Positions 1 through 48,260 are shown, numbered from the stretch's first letter. The stretch is 64,000 nt of DNA from Halocaridina rubra (GCA_037179515.1 JAXCGZ010000105.1:60001-124000), one strand, 5' to 3'. A program made the numbers and translations. Notes: generated from the letters alone by a model not told the origin.

Positions 1-603
1 TTTGCATTGCATTTAGCCGGAGCTGTTGCAGTTTTTGCCATCTCCATTCCAGTAACCGAATGAAAACCTCTGACTCATACTTTGGCTCCACAAGACTGAG
101 AGAGTGTTTTACATAGTTTGGTTTTAAAGACATGCATCTACTTTGGGACATTATAATACTTTTTTATTAACACATTTTGATTATAGAAATGTGAATTTTA
201 ATATATGTATCTACATTGTTTAGCCATGAATTTTTGTTCTTAAAATTCTTGAGAATAGAAAAATATAGAAACTCATTATTATTTGCATCAGATAAACCGG
301 TCAGTTTTGAGATTATTGTATATCTTATTGCATATTGTATGATTGCCTTTCTTTCACAACTATGTTTGCTTTTATTAACTTTATCCATTAGCTTATAAAT
401 GATTATCCATTCTCTTTTACAATTGATAAATGAGTACAGTAATGAATTGTTAAATACACTAATTTTTTTCATGATCTCTGGCCTAGAATTGAGAAAATGC
501 CTGTCTTCTCTTGGGAAAAATTAACTCCATAGTGAACTTTTTGAGTTTTGGAGTATCCCTTTTTCAAAAGTTCTTGTGTTCTCATTATATAATTATTTTC
601 CAG
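1..603. other. intron or upstream flank of SPRYD3
   Basis: AT-rich sequence with no exon that fits SPRYD3 by phase and no recognisable repeat. The 101-codon and 60-codon frames here overlap on opposite strands, are AT-driven and show no domain. Confidence 0.6.
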
Positions 604-35109
<34,506 letters not shown>

Positions 35110-38100
35110 AAATCACGCACACACAAAGTCATGCTGTTTGTTGCAACATCCTCATTAGTGTCATATTGATTAAGGTAAAGGTATTATGCTTTGTTCCATG
35201 CTTCAAGCCTAAATAATAAAGGTTGAATAATGCCATAACTTCTGATACTGAGATAATATCGTAGATATAGTATCATGTGTGATATTTGTTGTATAGTTTT
35301 TTATGTACATTTTCAAGTTTATGTAAGAATGTTATATATATTTCTAAATACTTTTTCTATTGAGATGTATATGTCTATTTATTTATTTTTTTAAGTTAGC
35401 TTTACTAGGTTGGATACTTGGTCATGTTTTTGAAATTATAAAGAAGACTGAAAGTGGTTGAGCTGATGACTGAATACTTTGAATTTTGCAAAATAATGTT
35501 ACTTTTTGTCATTTGGATTCAGAATAGAATTGATTTTAATATACAGTACAGTGATTTTAAAAATATGTTATATATGATATCAATGGATATTTCTGCCCAA
35601 CTTTACTATTAAGTGGAAGTATGGAGTAGTGAAAGCATTCAGATCGCTTTCATTTACCGTATTTATATGTGCCTGCTGTAGATACTATAATGCTTCACTT
35701 GGATACCCACTGACTGAGTAGTATATGTCACGGCTTCCAAACTTAACTCTTGACCAGTTGAAACCGTATACATTTAGATTTTTCTCTAGTCTTTTTCAAG
35801 TATGCATATTTCATATCAGTCAGAGACCAAGTATATATATATCTATTGCTTGTCTCATACTCAGTTTTATATAAAAAAAAAGGAAATTATGTGGATGTCC
35901 AGAATGAATTATTTAAAAGCTGTTAATGAAAGTGTTGAGTTACAATATCCTCATCAACTTCACCAGAGAAGTCTGTTTGTGTTACTTCCTATTTTTATGA
36001 TAACGCCTTTACAAATCTCAAAGATAAATGCGATATCGATAATTAGTAAAAAATATTAATTTTCAGTACCTGTGTGGAAGCATCTAAGTTTTTAAATCTG
36101 TTGCCATTACTTGCCATTTTACATTAAAAAAATTGTTTTGAAAAGAATTGCTGTACTTGACATTAACAAACTTCTCCATAGTTTTGTTGTCCTTTTGTAG
36201 ACAAATAATTCTCACCATTCTCAATTATATAGTTTTAAAATAACAGAGTAAAATTAAAAATGCAAAGCTATTTAATAATCCATTTTGCTAGTTAATTTTT
36301 TTTTTATTTTACGTCAACTTTTATTCCAGCTTCTGTAGTGTGTGCTGAATTGTTATGCTATATTTATGAGATATTATCTGTGCAGTGTTGTAAAAAGAGG
36401 ATTCATTGTGATAAGTGATTATACTACAGTGCTAATAGACCATCAATTGGGAGTATTGCTTTAGAGAAGAGTACGAGTTATTTTATCTCTTTAACAGTTT
36501 AAGAAAATTTGAGTACAGTCTAAGGGGAACAACAGAGTTAGTAAAGGTTTCCAGCTTTATTATTAATGTTAAATAGGACCATAAACCATTTCACTCAAAC
36601 AGATATTCAAACTGTTATTGCTTTAAGGTTATAATAATCAGTTTCAGCTTATAAGGGTATCAAATTTTTTTTTTATCATTTGTCAATGAGAACAGTTGGG
36701 AAAGCATTATGGATCTTACCCAGGTTTGTATTATTGACATCATAGTTCTGCCTAATTTATCGTATTGGTTTATTTGTATTTATGTTGACTAGCATAAGGC
36801 TGATGATACCAGTACTCTCTCCTATGTATCACCAAGATGTTCATGTGAAAATATGCTTAGCTTTATGTATCAGTTTATTACTTTAGTACTGCTGCTCTGG
36901 TGAGAGTCTAATGCTAATCTACCGTTATGTGAAAGGTAATTTGCAAGGAGCTCTGGACTTAGCATGTAAATGGCACCTATTATTCTAACTGCAGAAACTA
37001 AAATGATGGGGATCAAGTAAAGTCATGAAGGAAGCTAGGAATATTGCTTTGAAAATGGTTAATTTTTCTTTGTTAATAGTTGTGATACTTGGTGTTTAGT
37101 AGCACGTGACTAAAAGCAACTGATATAATCCTATGAAAGAAGTTTGTATTTTGTAGTTGATTGAAAAGTAGTAGGTAGTAAGGAATAGAGATGAATAAGA
37201 ATGAGAGGGAGTAAAATGCTTTAGTATATTGTAAACTATGGAAGGAGAGGTCTATTTTAAGGCTTACCAAGATTGAATGTTTGAGGGGAGATGTTCTAAA
37301 TGTATTACACTATTAATTTTAACTTAAATTGCATCCTAGCTGTAGTTATGTGTGCAATGCACATTAACGATATCTGACCTATTAACATGACCAAAGTAGC
37401 TCAGAGGATTTTTTCCATTTTATTCCATGCTGTAAAGATGGGTTTGTGTATCATGTGCTTACTTCTTACAACATTCTTTGATTTTGGATCTGTTACTGCA
37501 TATTACATTATGCCATCATTAGAAAACTGGTGGTCTTACTTCACCGCTTTCTTAGTGTTTGTTGTATATATGCCTTTAACGGTATATATTTCACTCTAAG
37601 CCTTGTGATATCAAGAAGAGGCTGCCGTCTCTTCATTTATCTCTTTAATTATAAATTTTAAAATTTAATCTTAGCTGTAAGAAGTCTGATTTAGAATAAT
37701 TCTTACTCTCATGTCAGGCGTCGAATTCCAGCATGTAGTTTTGCCCCCCCCCCCCCCACCTCCTTCCGGTGTAATGCTAGTTTGTTGGTTCTGTATACTG
37801 ATCTGATGCTTGTGCATATTTTTCTTTGAACATTTTCCATTGCCATTTATATGCTCTCTGGGAGGGATAATATACCAAAAGCATTACCCTATGATAAAGA
37901 TGGTTTAATTATTTTATGTAGTGCTACTTTTTTTATAATTCAGTTTGCCCTTTGTGCACTCTAGCATATTTGTATGTCTTCACTTTATCTGTATACTTTA
38001 AGCAGTTAAGTTGTCCCACATTGTACTAATCTCCCTTTTTTTGTCATGTTATCTCATTTTAAGTTAGGAGTTAATTGTTAACTTCTCTTTTTTGTGTATA

Positions 38101-39245
38101 TCATAATATTTCTTGGTTTATATTACACTGAAATATTACTTATAATATCTCTGCTCCTAAATCATGAAGAGATTTTTGTGCTTTGTTTAAAATTGTGGAC
38201 TGGTTTCCTTGCTTCAGAAAGTTTACTTGTACTCTTTTCTCTCTTCTTGCCCTATTGAATGATAGAATTTGTACAGTTGACATAATGTAATGTCTGTGTA
38301 GTGCATCTTGGTAATCTTCGATCCATGGTTGGGATTTAATACACCATAATATGTGATATTGTACTACTGGGACAGAGTGTGGAATGAGTCAATTTTAATA
38401 ATGTTACTGTTACTTTGCCTTCAGAGTTTACTGCATATGAGAACTAAAATTATTTTTGTGTTGTGTATGCATTCTGCTATTATAATTTTTTTATATTTTG
38501 GGGCTGCGATTTTAAATAAAGCCTTCGTTTTTCTGATATTGGGTGTTTTATGTTTTTGCTGGGAAATAATGAGTCTCTTTTGTACAATATTCTTCTCTCA
38601 TACTGAGTTAATATCAAGCATTTGGTGTTTATTACTATTGCTGAAGCTTTTATATATACTACTTCCTCCTAGCTGTACAAGATTTTGGCTGACTCTTACA
38701 GTTTATAAGTAAGAGGAATGGTGTTATATTCTCTATGAAAACATATGATAATCCGGAGCCAGAGATTATTCTTATATTCTTGTCTTAAATTTAGCTAACT
38801 TTTCAGATTGTATTTGATGTCATTTTGTAATCTGGATCTCTTTGCTTTGGAATCGTGTTATAACCCCATGTATTGGGCTGTCATTGCTGTTGGTTATTAC
38901 ATTACTGAATTGCTAGTGTTTAGTCGTCTACATCAATATCCAGAGCCCTCCTTTTTGATGTGCTCCATTTCGTTTTGCATATTTTGATTCTTTATACAAT
39001 CCAAGTTTAAAGTTCAGAAAGAATACCTACCTACATTTGATTATTCTTGTACTGTTAAAGAGCAGCCAATCATTCTGCATGCCTTCCACTGTCTAGCGTC
39101 GTTTAGGATTCTGATGAATAGGATTGTTATCCAGTTTCAAACAGCTTGTATAAGAAGCTGAAACTGTTCATCAAATATATGAAATTTTTTGGCTTATCTT
39201 TACTGACCATTTCCATCAAATTGAATTTTATCTACATTGTCTACG
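35110..39245. other. SPRYD3 3' flank, no gene
   Basis: About 4 kb of AT-rich DNA without a domain-bearing frame. It includes a C14 homopolymer at 37744-37757. Short hydrophobic frames at 37387-37599 and 38353-38712 are T-rich and look accidental. Confidence 0.5.
35215..35220 (+). promoter_or_regulatory. candidate polyadenylation signal for SPRYD3
   Basis: The first AATAAA after the stop codon lies about 105 bases downstream, which would give a short 3' UTR. Later AATAAA-like hexamers are common in this AT-rich DNA, so a longer 3' UTR cannot be excluded. Confidence 0.35.
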
Positions 39246-39249
39246 ATGG

Positions 39250-39492
39250 CTTTGGAATACTCCTTGGCTTATCCTATTTATTTTAACCAATGTTTCTGAA
39301 GCCCATCCTCCCTGCTTTTCCACAGGTTGTGGAAGAGCCGGGAGGATGGGCTGTGGCACTCCAGCAGTGCCATCTGAATGGTCGCTAGCTCCCTCATCAT
39401 TGCCCATAGAGCAAAGTAATCCCCTTATTGTTTCTCTTTTTGATGTCGGCTACCCCCCAATTAAATGGGGAAACAGCCAAGGTAGATAGCTA
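39250..39492 (+). mobile_element. dispersed-repeat tail with a hairpin
   Basis: A hairpin of about 49 bases (cccatcctccctgcttttcc paired with gtggaagagccgggaggatg) is followed by agcagtgccatctgaatggt. It ends in a (GATA)-like tail, aggtagatagctagatag. A structured body plus a simple-repeat tail suggests the 3' end of a SINE or LINE. Family not recognised. Confidence 0.45.
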
Positions 39493-40044
39493 GATAGTGT
39501 TTCAGAAACGATTGAAATTCTGGATTATTGACCTTTGCATAACGTTTTCCTTGACACCTCCTAAACATCAGAATAACAGTAGTAATCCTTTAGTTTATAG
39601 ATTCAGTTCAATAATCTGCTTTATTAACAGCTTTTGTATTGTGTAATGGTTTATCTTTACAAGCTATAAAATTGCTTTTCCTAAGATTGCTGGGGCCTGG
39701 TGTCATATGAAAAACCATACTTTATCAGTTCCTAATGATATCTCTGTAAGAGTAAGGAGTTACATCATTTTTATTCATCACTAAGGAAGCCATTGGGAGC
39801 ATAAGCTTCTAGAAGGATCACCCATGGCAGTAAGGTTAGGGATGATAGTCCATATGAAGCATGATCTAATCCTCAAGTTATTAACGGTGGACCAGGTAGA
39901 CATAGTTACTCCAAATTCAACAGACATGAATGTGGCTGAAGGTTTCAACAGATATATCATATTCAATTATCTTGTATTCCTTCCTGCTGGAATCTGCTGA
40001 TTGATTTGTGGAGAATCATCTGTGCCTTTTGGGAGTGTAACATC

Positions 40045-42144
40045 AGAAAGAGAAAGATTGTGAGTATAAGGCTGGTCTGAGGAATGCACGGAATGTAGTG
40101 AAAGAAAAAGTAGAGGAGAGAGTGGAAGAAGAAAGGGGTTGTTTCAAGGAGGAAGTTCTGAAGCGTGCTGAGGCAGTATGCAGAAGGAGACTAACTTGTG
40201 GAAATAAAAGGAAAGGTAGTGAATGGTGAAATGAGCAGGTGAGTGCAGTAGTGGCTTAAAAGAAGCAGGCATTTGAGTTATGATTGCAAGTAGGTAATGT
40301 AGAGTCATATGAAAGGTATTGTGCAAAGAGGTTAGCGAAGTGCGTGGTGAGGGAGGCAAAGAGAGAAGCGGATGTAAGGTGGGGTAGATGCTTTTCCAAG
40401 AATTTTGAAAGGAATAAAGAGATGTTTTGGAAGAAAGTGAAAAGAGTGAGGAAAGGTGAGGCTGGTAGGGAGGAGAGGGTGACAGGAGCAGAGGGGCAAT
40501 TGCTTGTAGATAAAATAAAAGTGAGAGAGAGATGGGCTCAGTACTCCAAGAACCTGCTAAATGAGGAAGATGATAGAGAGGTAGAGATTGTGGCTGTAGG
40601 ACACGAATGTAGAATGCCAATTTTAGGTGATGAGAATGATAAAGAAATAACAAAAGAGGAGGTGTATATGGCTTTGAGAGCAGTGAAAGCAGGTAAAGCA
40701 CCAGGGATAGATGGGTGTCATGTTGAAAGCTTGTCAAAAGGTGGGGAGGCATTAGTAGAATGGATGGTTAGGTTGTTGAATGTTTGTGTTAGGAAAGGGA
40801 GGGTCCCAGTTTATTGGAGGAGTGCATGTGTAGTTCCAATTCATAAAGGGAGAGGAGATAAGTATGAGGGTAGTAGTTTTAGAGGACTTAGTTGAGTGTA
40901 GTTGGTAAGGTATATGGAAGAGTGTTCGAGAGAATTAGGAAAAGTACTGAGAAAGTGATTGGGGGAGAACAGTGTGGGTTCAAGAGAGAAAGAGAATGTG
41001 TGGATCAGGTGTTTGTAGTAAGACAGGTGTGTGAGAAGTTTTTGGAGAAAGGTAGGGACACTTTTTGGGCTTTTATGAACTTAAAGAAAGCATATGATAG
41101 GGTAGATAGAGAGGGGTTGTGGAGTGTGTTGCAACTGTGGAATAAGTGGAATTTGTTGAATGCGGTGAAGAGTTTGTACTAAATAGTAGAGCATGTGTGA
41201 GTTGGGAATGGTATGAGTGATTGGTTTGAGGTGAATGCAGGGTTACATCAAGGTTGTGAAATGTTGCCATGGTTGTTTAATGGGTATATGGATGGAGTGG
41301 TAAGGGAAGTAAATGAAAGTGTATTAGAAAGAGACTTGGAACTAGTGGGTGAGGATGGAAGGTTGTGGAAATTGAATCATTTGCTATTTGCAGATGATAC
41401 TGTACTGGTGGCTGATACTGGGAATGAATTGAATAATTTGGTCACTGAGTTTAATAGGGTGTGTGAAAGAAGGAAGTTGAGGGTGAATATTGGTAAAGGC
41501 AAAGTAATGAGATGCACGAGGAGTGTCAATGTTTGCAGATTGAATGTAGGAGTGAATGGAGAGTTGCTTGAAGAAGTTAAGAGTTTTAAGTATTCAGGGT
41601 CGCATGTATCAAAGAGTGGACGAGTGGATGTAGAGGTAAGTCACAGAGTGAAGGAAGCAAGTAAATGTTGAGGTGGGTTGAAAAGCGTAATGGGAAATAT
41701 ATATTTGGGAATGAATGCACAGTGAAGTATATATGAAGGTATTTTTGTGCCGACAGCATTGTATGGAGCAGAGACTTGGAATGCAAGAGAGGATGAAAGA
41801 AGCAAGTTGAATGTAATGAAAATGAGGTGTTTGAGAATTATGATTGGTGTATCTAGAATAGATAGAGAAAGAAATGAGGATGTCAGGCAGAGAACAGGTG
41901 TTGAAAGTAAGTTGTTGGATAGGTTAGATCAGAAACTGTTAAGTTGGTTTGGACACATGGAAAAGATGAGTGATAAACAAATAGTGAAGAGAGTGTGGAG
42001 TGTGGAAGTGATTGGAGTTAGGTCAAGAGGGAGACCTAAAATGGATGGCGTGAAAATGCCATTGAATGCATGTGAAAAGTCAATGGAGCAGAGAAGAGTG
42101 CGTGCAAGAGATAGGAATGAGTGGAGGAAGAATGTGTATAGATG
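40045..42144 (+). pseudogene. RTE-like reverse transcriptase, broken
   Basis: Fragments in order are the linker (QVGNVESYERYCAKRLAKCV, 40284 on), RT fingers (AGKAPGIDGCHVESLSKGGE, about 40690) and VYWRSACVVPIHKGRGDKYE (about 40810). GGEQCGFKRERECVDQVFVV (about 40960) and palm motif A as FMNLKKAYDRVDREGLW (about 41075) follow. GLHQGCEMLPWLFNGYMDGV (about 41240) and the catalytic LLFADDTVLVADTG (about 41385) are next. The C-terminus has ALYGAETWNAREDERSKLNV and RIDRERNEDVRQ (41760-41890). In motif A an Asn stands where Asp is expected (usual FMDLEKAYD). Stops at about 40893, 41180 and 41669 break the frame. Confidence 0.83.
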
Positions 42145-42434
42145 ATGCGGGCCAAAGGGATTTCTCGCACCTGCTAGCTCAGTGAACTGTGAGGGAGTTG
42201 CCCTGTGATGAAGCGGTGGGGGTAAAGCAGCTGCAGCTGTCGGGCCTCTTTATAGAATATCCTTACTCACCTACCTTGTAGGTGACCCAAACAGGGTGGA
42301 AGGGTGGGAAACGTGGCAACCCTTTATCCCCAAGGAGCTAAGAGGAGTGGTTGAGATATGTGTGGATCATGGTGAATATGCATCTCTTGTCTCTGCCATC
42401 CCCATTGCAAGGGGGAATGAGGCCATGTGTATAC
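40045..42434 (+). mobile_element. RTE-like LINE copy 2, 5'-truncated
   Basis: The element is flanked by gtaacatc at 40037-40044 and 42435-42442, a short target-site duplication. Its start aligns with the middle of copy 1 (EN/RT linker), so it is 5'-truncated. The 3' UTR (gatgaagcggtgggggtaaa, gtgacccaaacagggtggaa) matches the antisense of 15625-15850. Confidence 0.85.
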
Positions 42435-42442
42435 GTAACATC

Positions 42443-42990
42443 TAGTTTACATTAAATAAGCACACACACAGCATTTCTGTTTCAAGGACCATTGAAAGTT
42501 CACAGGTAACATACACCAATATCCTCAATTTCATGTAATCACCATGACTGTATATCATTGTCTTTGTCCAGGTGATCTTTAGAACTGTCTCCCTTCAAAG
42601 TATTCTCGTCCTGAAATTTCATGTATGCCTCAAATTATGACACAACAATGAGCCTTTTTTTGTCATCAAATTAGTTGGTGTATATCGGTAATATATAATT
42701 ACAAAAAAAAAAAATAGACATAAATCTGGCCTGTGAGCAAGATTTATTTTGTAATTTTGTGTTTATTTTTTTATTAAATATTACTGATATTCAGTTTCTG
42801 GGGCTAAGATTAATGTTCAAGTAAATTTCACATTTTTGAAGTGGCCTTTGACCCAAATTAAGATGAAAAATATTTTATGTGGCCTGAAAGATCATGAAAC
42901 TTTGCCTATGTGTGTGTTGCATATTACCAAATGCTACCTTTTAGTTTGCTAACTGGTTTATAGCCTTTGTTCTCCAGCTGAGATTGTTGC
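42443..42990. other. intergenic, no feature
   Basis: AT-rich sequence, no repeat or frame recognised. Confidence 0.5.
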
Positions 42991-43700
42991 TTGGTTTATG
43001 ATAATAATAATAATATTAATAATAAAAACACAAAGTTCAGAATTCTTGATCCCCCACATCCCAGTTTCTGCATTGATAATGTTCCCTTAATATTATGTGA
43101 TTCATTCAAGTTTCTAGGGGTATCTTTTGAATGTATGATGAGTTTCGAAGAACATATTTGTTGCATATATTCTCCAGTTTCACAAAAAGTCGGTATCTTG
43201 AGGAAGACGTTTAGGAATTTTTGTTGCAAATCTATTATGATCAATTGATTTCATCCCTTTATACTTTCTAGTCTGTAGTATTGCTTTTCAGTTTGGTCAT
43301 CGGTTCTAGATTCTCATCTTAGATTATTGGATAAAAACTTGTATGCACTTAAATTGTTTACTCCTGAATTAAGAACGAAAACTTGTGGCATAGAGATGCT
43401 GTTAGCTCACTTTACTTGCTGTATAAAATTATCACTCTGTTAATAACCCTTAACATCTGCCTCTGCATGGCTCATTCCGTCCTACATGCATAACCAGAAA
43501 TGCAGCCAATGCCATAGGAATGCCTTTTCTTTTGTTTGATTAATACCAATCAGTATTCCATAAGCTTTATTTCAGCAGCCAAAAGGGAGTGGAATAAATT
43601 GCTTAGGTTGTTCAATGGAGCTTTCAAAAGTTTAAACAGGGCAGAATACATTATTACCAAGCAGTCTTTAAAGTTGAGTTTTTAAAATTATGGTGGAGTA
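42991..43700 (+). pseudogene. decayed Jockey/CR1-group LINE, RT C-terminal region
   Basis: The first frame reads FKFLGVSFECMMSFEEHICC then QKVGILRKTF. This is the standard block after the RT thumb of many arthropod LINEs (K-LGV-D--L-FE-H, GILRK). The following sequence, across several stops, keeps YCFSVWSS, DSHLRLLDKNLYALK and a WNKL-like end near 43600. Strongly decayed; both ends undefined. Confidence 0.6.
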
Positions 43701-43739
43701 ATACCAGAACTGTAGTACTATATTGTACCATTTTATATA

Positions 43740-43954
43740 CAGGGGGTCCTCGGCTTACAGTGTCCTCAAGTTACAATGCATCTCCCATACAGGCAGTGCC
43801 TCGAAGAAAAGGAAAGCCATCACCATGGAAAATGGAGAAACGTTACTACTGCATTAGCATAGGTGTATATTTAGGTGTGTTCCGACTTACACTAAACTTC
43901 TGATTACATTATATTCAGGAACGGAACTGTGACGCAAGTCAAGTATCATCAGTA
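43740..43954 (+). mobile_element. Tigger-like element copy 4, miniature derivative
   Basis: The 5' end is cagggggtcctcggcttaca at 43740. A 35-base scrap of the transposase N-terminus (cgaagaaaaggaaagccatc) follows, then a jump to the family's 3' region (ataggtgtatatttaggtgt, ttcaggaacggaactg). It ends near cgcaagtcaagtatcatcag. At about 215 bases it is a MITE-sized deletion product of the 22-24 kb and 30-32 kb elements. Confidence 0.8.
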
Positions 43955-45179
43955 GTTATATTGCAATTGCAGGAAAAGATTGAGTAAGTGTCTGATGAAT
44001 ACTTTATATACTGTCTTGTTCTTCTTGAACTAGGATGATTTCTATATTGTATCACACTATATATTGTTAACATATACATTACTGAAGGGCTAGGTACAGA
44101 ATAATCTTTGGAAAATTCTTAAGGTCTTGTAGACTGTAAGTCTTTATCTTTCTACAGTTTTGTTATAAAAAGCCATTGAAAAGAGTCTATTTTCGTATGG
44201 TGTTGACAGAAAGATTGTCTCTTGGTTCTTTTCTGTAACATGGAAGTACTTTTTCCTCCTCTGTTTTATTTTGAAATTTTATCCTTGATATCTATCCAAG
44301 AATCAGAAAACTTCTCATAATTCTTCAGCTAGCTTATAAAAGCAAAGTACAGCACATTTACATTGTATTAATGTAAAATTGTAAATTAAATGTTCCAGGA
44401 TTTATTTGAGTCTGAGTATCCAGCTGTATTTTGTAGCAAAATAGAGAAAAACCTATTTTGAGAGTATCATCATTCATACTTCTCGAGATGGAGAAAGTCT
44501 CTAAAATTAGCAACCTTCAATTAAGTCAGTACTATACAAGGCAAGAGCTTTCTCGTCTGTACACAATTTATTCCTTCATTCTAAAAATTTCAGCCTTATG
44601 GCATATGTTAACCCAGCACTTTAAATTAATCCACTCATTTTCTCATTTCTAACAACAGTTATATAATTCCGTCCTGATCCTATTCAGATTCCAACTTCCT
44701 CTGTAGCCCTTCCTTACTGATGTCTCTTAACATATTATCAGCAAGTGCATAGACTGGTCTCGCTATCAGACGTCCTGAAATAGTACAATAATCATAAACT
44801 TAAAGTATACAGTATTAATGTGGCACTCTGATGCACCACTACTCCTATGCAAAATTTACCAAAGTTATAACAAGTAGATGTAATTCATTATAACAAGTAG
44901 ATGTAATTCATTTTACTTTTATCCATACTTTTTAAATATCTCTCTTGGTATAAACATTGCTTTTATTGTTAACCTTCCATGCATGAAGCTAAACTTTTTC
45001 CCCTTTAGCCTCTTTTTGTATTGTCCTTTCCCATATCTTAATAGTGTGAGACATTAGTTTGCTCCCTCTTGATCTAGGAAATACTTAAGATAATTTTCAA
45101 GCTAAAGTTATGTGGCACAATTGAAGTTAGGATGCCATGTGATTCTGGAGGCAAGTCATTTTAGATGAAGTATAAGGGC
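43955..45179. other. intergenic, one short direct repeat
   Basis: AT-rich. A 23-base direct repeat (ttataacaagtagatgtaat at about 44866 and 44889) is the only structure seen. Confidence 0.5.
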
Positions 45180-45279
45180 CCACCCTTGATGTATAGGACT
45201 CAAAAGGACCCTATGTCTAGAGATGTTTACCTAATGAAATTAAAGAGGCATAGGAGTCAGTGCTTATAGAGAGGGCCTC

Positions 45280-48260
45280 ATCTCAGTCTTTCAGTCTCAA
45301 CATACTTGTCGTAGGAGTTTTTTAATGAGTTAGCACTCTGGCTCATTACAATGTCATCAGGGAGACTATTCCAGTGGCTTGCAATTCTTGAAAATAAAGA
45401 TTGTTCCTCTTGGTGGTTCGGTGTCTGAGATTTACCAGCTTCAGGCTGTGTCCTCTGATATTTGACCTGTCCTTTGCTGCTGCAAGTTGCAGAAGTTTAC
45501 CATCTTTGACTGAGTTGATACCGTGGAGTATTTTATAAGTTTGGATCATGTCGCCCCATATTCGTCTTTCATCCAGTGTAGTAAGTCCAAGATGGGTCAG
45601 CCTCTCCTCATATGGTAATTCAGATAGTTCAGGGACTAACTTTTTGCACTTTTTCAAACTTGTTAATATCTCAATGGGTGTATGGGGCCCACGTCTGGTT
45701 ATTGTATTCCAGCCGGGGTCTACTCAGAGACTTGTACAACAGTAGAATATTTCCTTGTCCAGAAAGGTGTATGTTTTTCTAAGAAGTCCCACCGTGGAAT
45801 ATGTACTGGCTGCTGCCTTAGCTACTTGTAGTTTCAGCTTTATGTTTGGGGTAACAAATACACCTAGGGCCTTTTCTTCCTCAGTGACGTTTAGTGGGGT
45901 GTTGCCCATATAATACTGGTATTCGTGATTTCTCCTTCCTACACGCATCACTTTACACTTTTCCTCATTGAAATTACGGAGCTACCGTCTGGTCCACTCT
46001 AGTAGTCTTCTAATATCTTCCTGAAGTATATCTCCATCCTGATTCTTCTAAATAGTTTAGCATCGTCGACAAAAAGCTTACTACTGGCCTGCACAGACTC
46101 CATTAGGTCGTTTATAAATACTAGGAAAAGTATTGGCCCAAGTACACTTCCCTAGGGTACTCCACTCCAGACCTGTAACCATTCTGAATATGTGCCTCCA
46201 ATGAAAACACGCTAAACCCTCCTGCAGAGAAAGTTTTTAACCCATGCTAAGATGTCTCCTGAGATTCCCACTGCTCTTAACTTGTTTAGTAGGCGAAGAT
46301 GAAGTACAATGTCGAAAGCTTTCCCATAGTTTAAATAAACAATGTCATCATAATCACCATCATCTAGCAAGTCCTCAAGCTCCTCAAAGAACTCTAAAAG
46401 CTGTGTCAAGCATGATCTCCCAGATCTGAATCCTTGTTGTGAACTGCCAAGAAGACAACTTTTCTCTAGATGTTCGACAGTTTTTCGTTAGAGCAGTTTC
46501 TCCATACTTTTACACGGGACTGAAGTTAGGCTTATGGGCCTGTAGTTAAGTGGGTTTGTTTTATCTCCTTTCTTGTAGATTGGGGTGATGTTCGCCTTTC
46601 TCCAATCATTTGGTATCTCTTTATTGGTGAATGTCTGTTTGAAAAGTGTCCACATGAGAAACGCAAGTATAGAGGCACACTCCTTCAACACTTTGGGGTG
46701 GACCCCATCCGGTCCTGGAGCAAAATATTCTCGGAGGCCTTCCAAGATTTTCCTTACTTCTACCGTGAAGTCACAAACATTCAGTTGTTCACCCTCAAAT
46801 CGGTTTTCGGCATTAGGAATGTGGGTTTCTGTTTCTTTGAGGAAAATTTTTTGGAACTCCTTATTCAATAGTTCACATGCCTCTTGGGGGTTTTGTGTTA
46901 ATATTCCATTTGGTTGTCTGAGCCTTGTCACTGCTTCCTTTAACCTGGTTTTACTTCGAGCATATGCATAGAAGGCACAAGTGTTTATCCTAACATCCTG
47001 TACAAGCAACTTCTCAAATAGGTAAATTCCTTCTCTAACAGCTCTGGTGGATTCATTCCTTACCCTCTGATATGCCCTGTATTTTGCGTGTGTTCTTCTC
47101 CGACGGTACCTGATCCAGGCTGCTTCCTTCTGTCAAATTTTTCTAAGGGTTCTGTGAGTCATCCATTTAGACCTGATATGTTTGATTTCATCTTGTCTTG
47201 TTACTTGTGAAGGAACACAGGCTTCAATTACTCGATTGTATGCTTCTGTGAATCCTCTTCACATTTCATTAACACTTTTATTTCCAAGATTATCTCAGTT
47301 TACCTGATTAAATATTATGTTTGCTTTTTCATAGTTACCCTTATAATAAAGTTCCTTATTTCTAAATCTATCATACTGTATAGCACATCTACAGCCATGT
47401 GAAAGACTAGGACATTGTGATTGCTGGTTCCAATTGGAGCTTTGTACTGTAAGTTGCTTATTTCTGATTCATTTTTGGCGAAGATGAGTTCTAACAGGGA
47501 TGGAGTATCACTTCCTCGGGCTCTGGAAAACTCTGTCGCATGTTGATGGAGGAAGGCATCCTGACAGGTTTCATTAAATTTGGCCTGTTCACTATGTGGT
47601 TCTCCATGTATAAAAGGTTTTCCAAGTCGATTTCTTTAAAATTGAAATCTCTGCAAATTAACGCTTGATTAACTCTAATATTACTTACATCCAAGAGTCT
47701 GTCTTATGCCTGCATTGTAAATATCCGAGGAGTTTGGTGACCTGTATACACACCCCAGTAGTATAATATTACCCTCAGAGTGCACTTCACGAAAAACTGC
47801 CTCAATCTGATCTTGAACCGTATTCGAACACTATTGAAGATATGTATTTCCTAACTAAAATTGCAACTCCTCCCCCAGCTCCATTAATTCTGTCCTTCCT
47901 ATACACTGTATAAATATTGCAATCAAAAAAATAGGCAGATGACTCTGCTGAGCTTAACTTTGTTTTTGTGATAAAAATAAATTTTGGTTTCTCCTTAACA
48001 ATAGCTAAACCTAAGAGTTCACATTTATTTTTGGTATTAATACCATCAATATTTGTGTAGATACAAGGTAGTTCCTCAATATCCTTTACAAAGATTGGGG
48101 TCCATGACCCGGAAGGGGGTCTTAAACCTGGGTTGGTGTTTTCTCTGTAGATTCCATTTATTGTTTGGGAGGGGTTTGAGCTGAAGTTTGTTTGATATCT
48201 CGTTCTGCAATCGGTACTGTTACAATTTTCAGTCTCCCGCTCACTACAATCCACTTCCTC
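45280..48260 (-). pseudogene. CR1 ORF2 endonuclease-reverse transcriptase, broken
   Basis: The endonuclease begins with LPCIYTNIDGINTKNKCELL and GGGVAILVRK (47802-48100). RT blocks are APGPDGVHPKVLKECAS (about 46720), NDWRKANITPIYKKGDKTNP with YRPISLTSVPCKSMEKLL (46490-46610) and motif A as VYLNYGKAFDIVLH (about 46320). FVDD at about 46065 replaces the usual F/Y-ADD. A thumb block (KALGVFVTPNIKLKLQV, about 45860) and C-terminus (ERRIWGDMIQTYKILHGI, WNSLPDDIV) follow. Asn for Asp in motif A removes a catalytic residue. Many stops and frameshifts. Confidence 0.83.

Noticed and set aside
38353..38712. 119-codon hydrophobic frame, and a 70-codon one at 37387-37599
   Set aside because: Both sit in T-rich DNA, which yields Leu/Phe/Ile-rich frames by chance. 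There is no splice context, conserved motif or partner.
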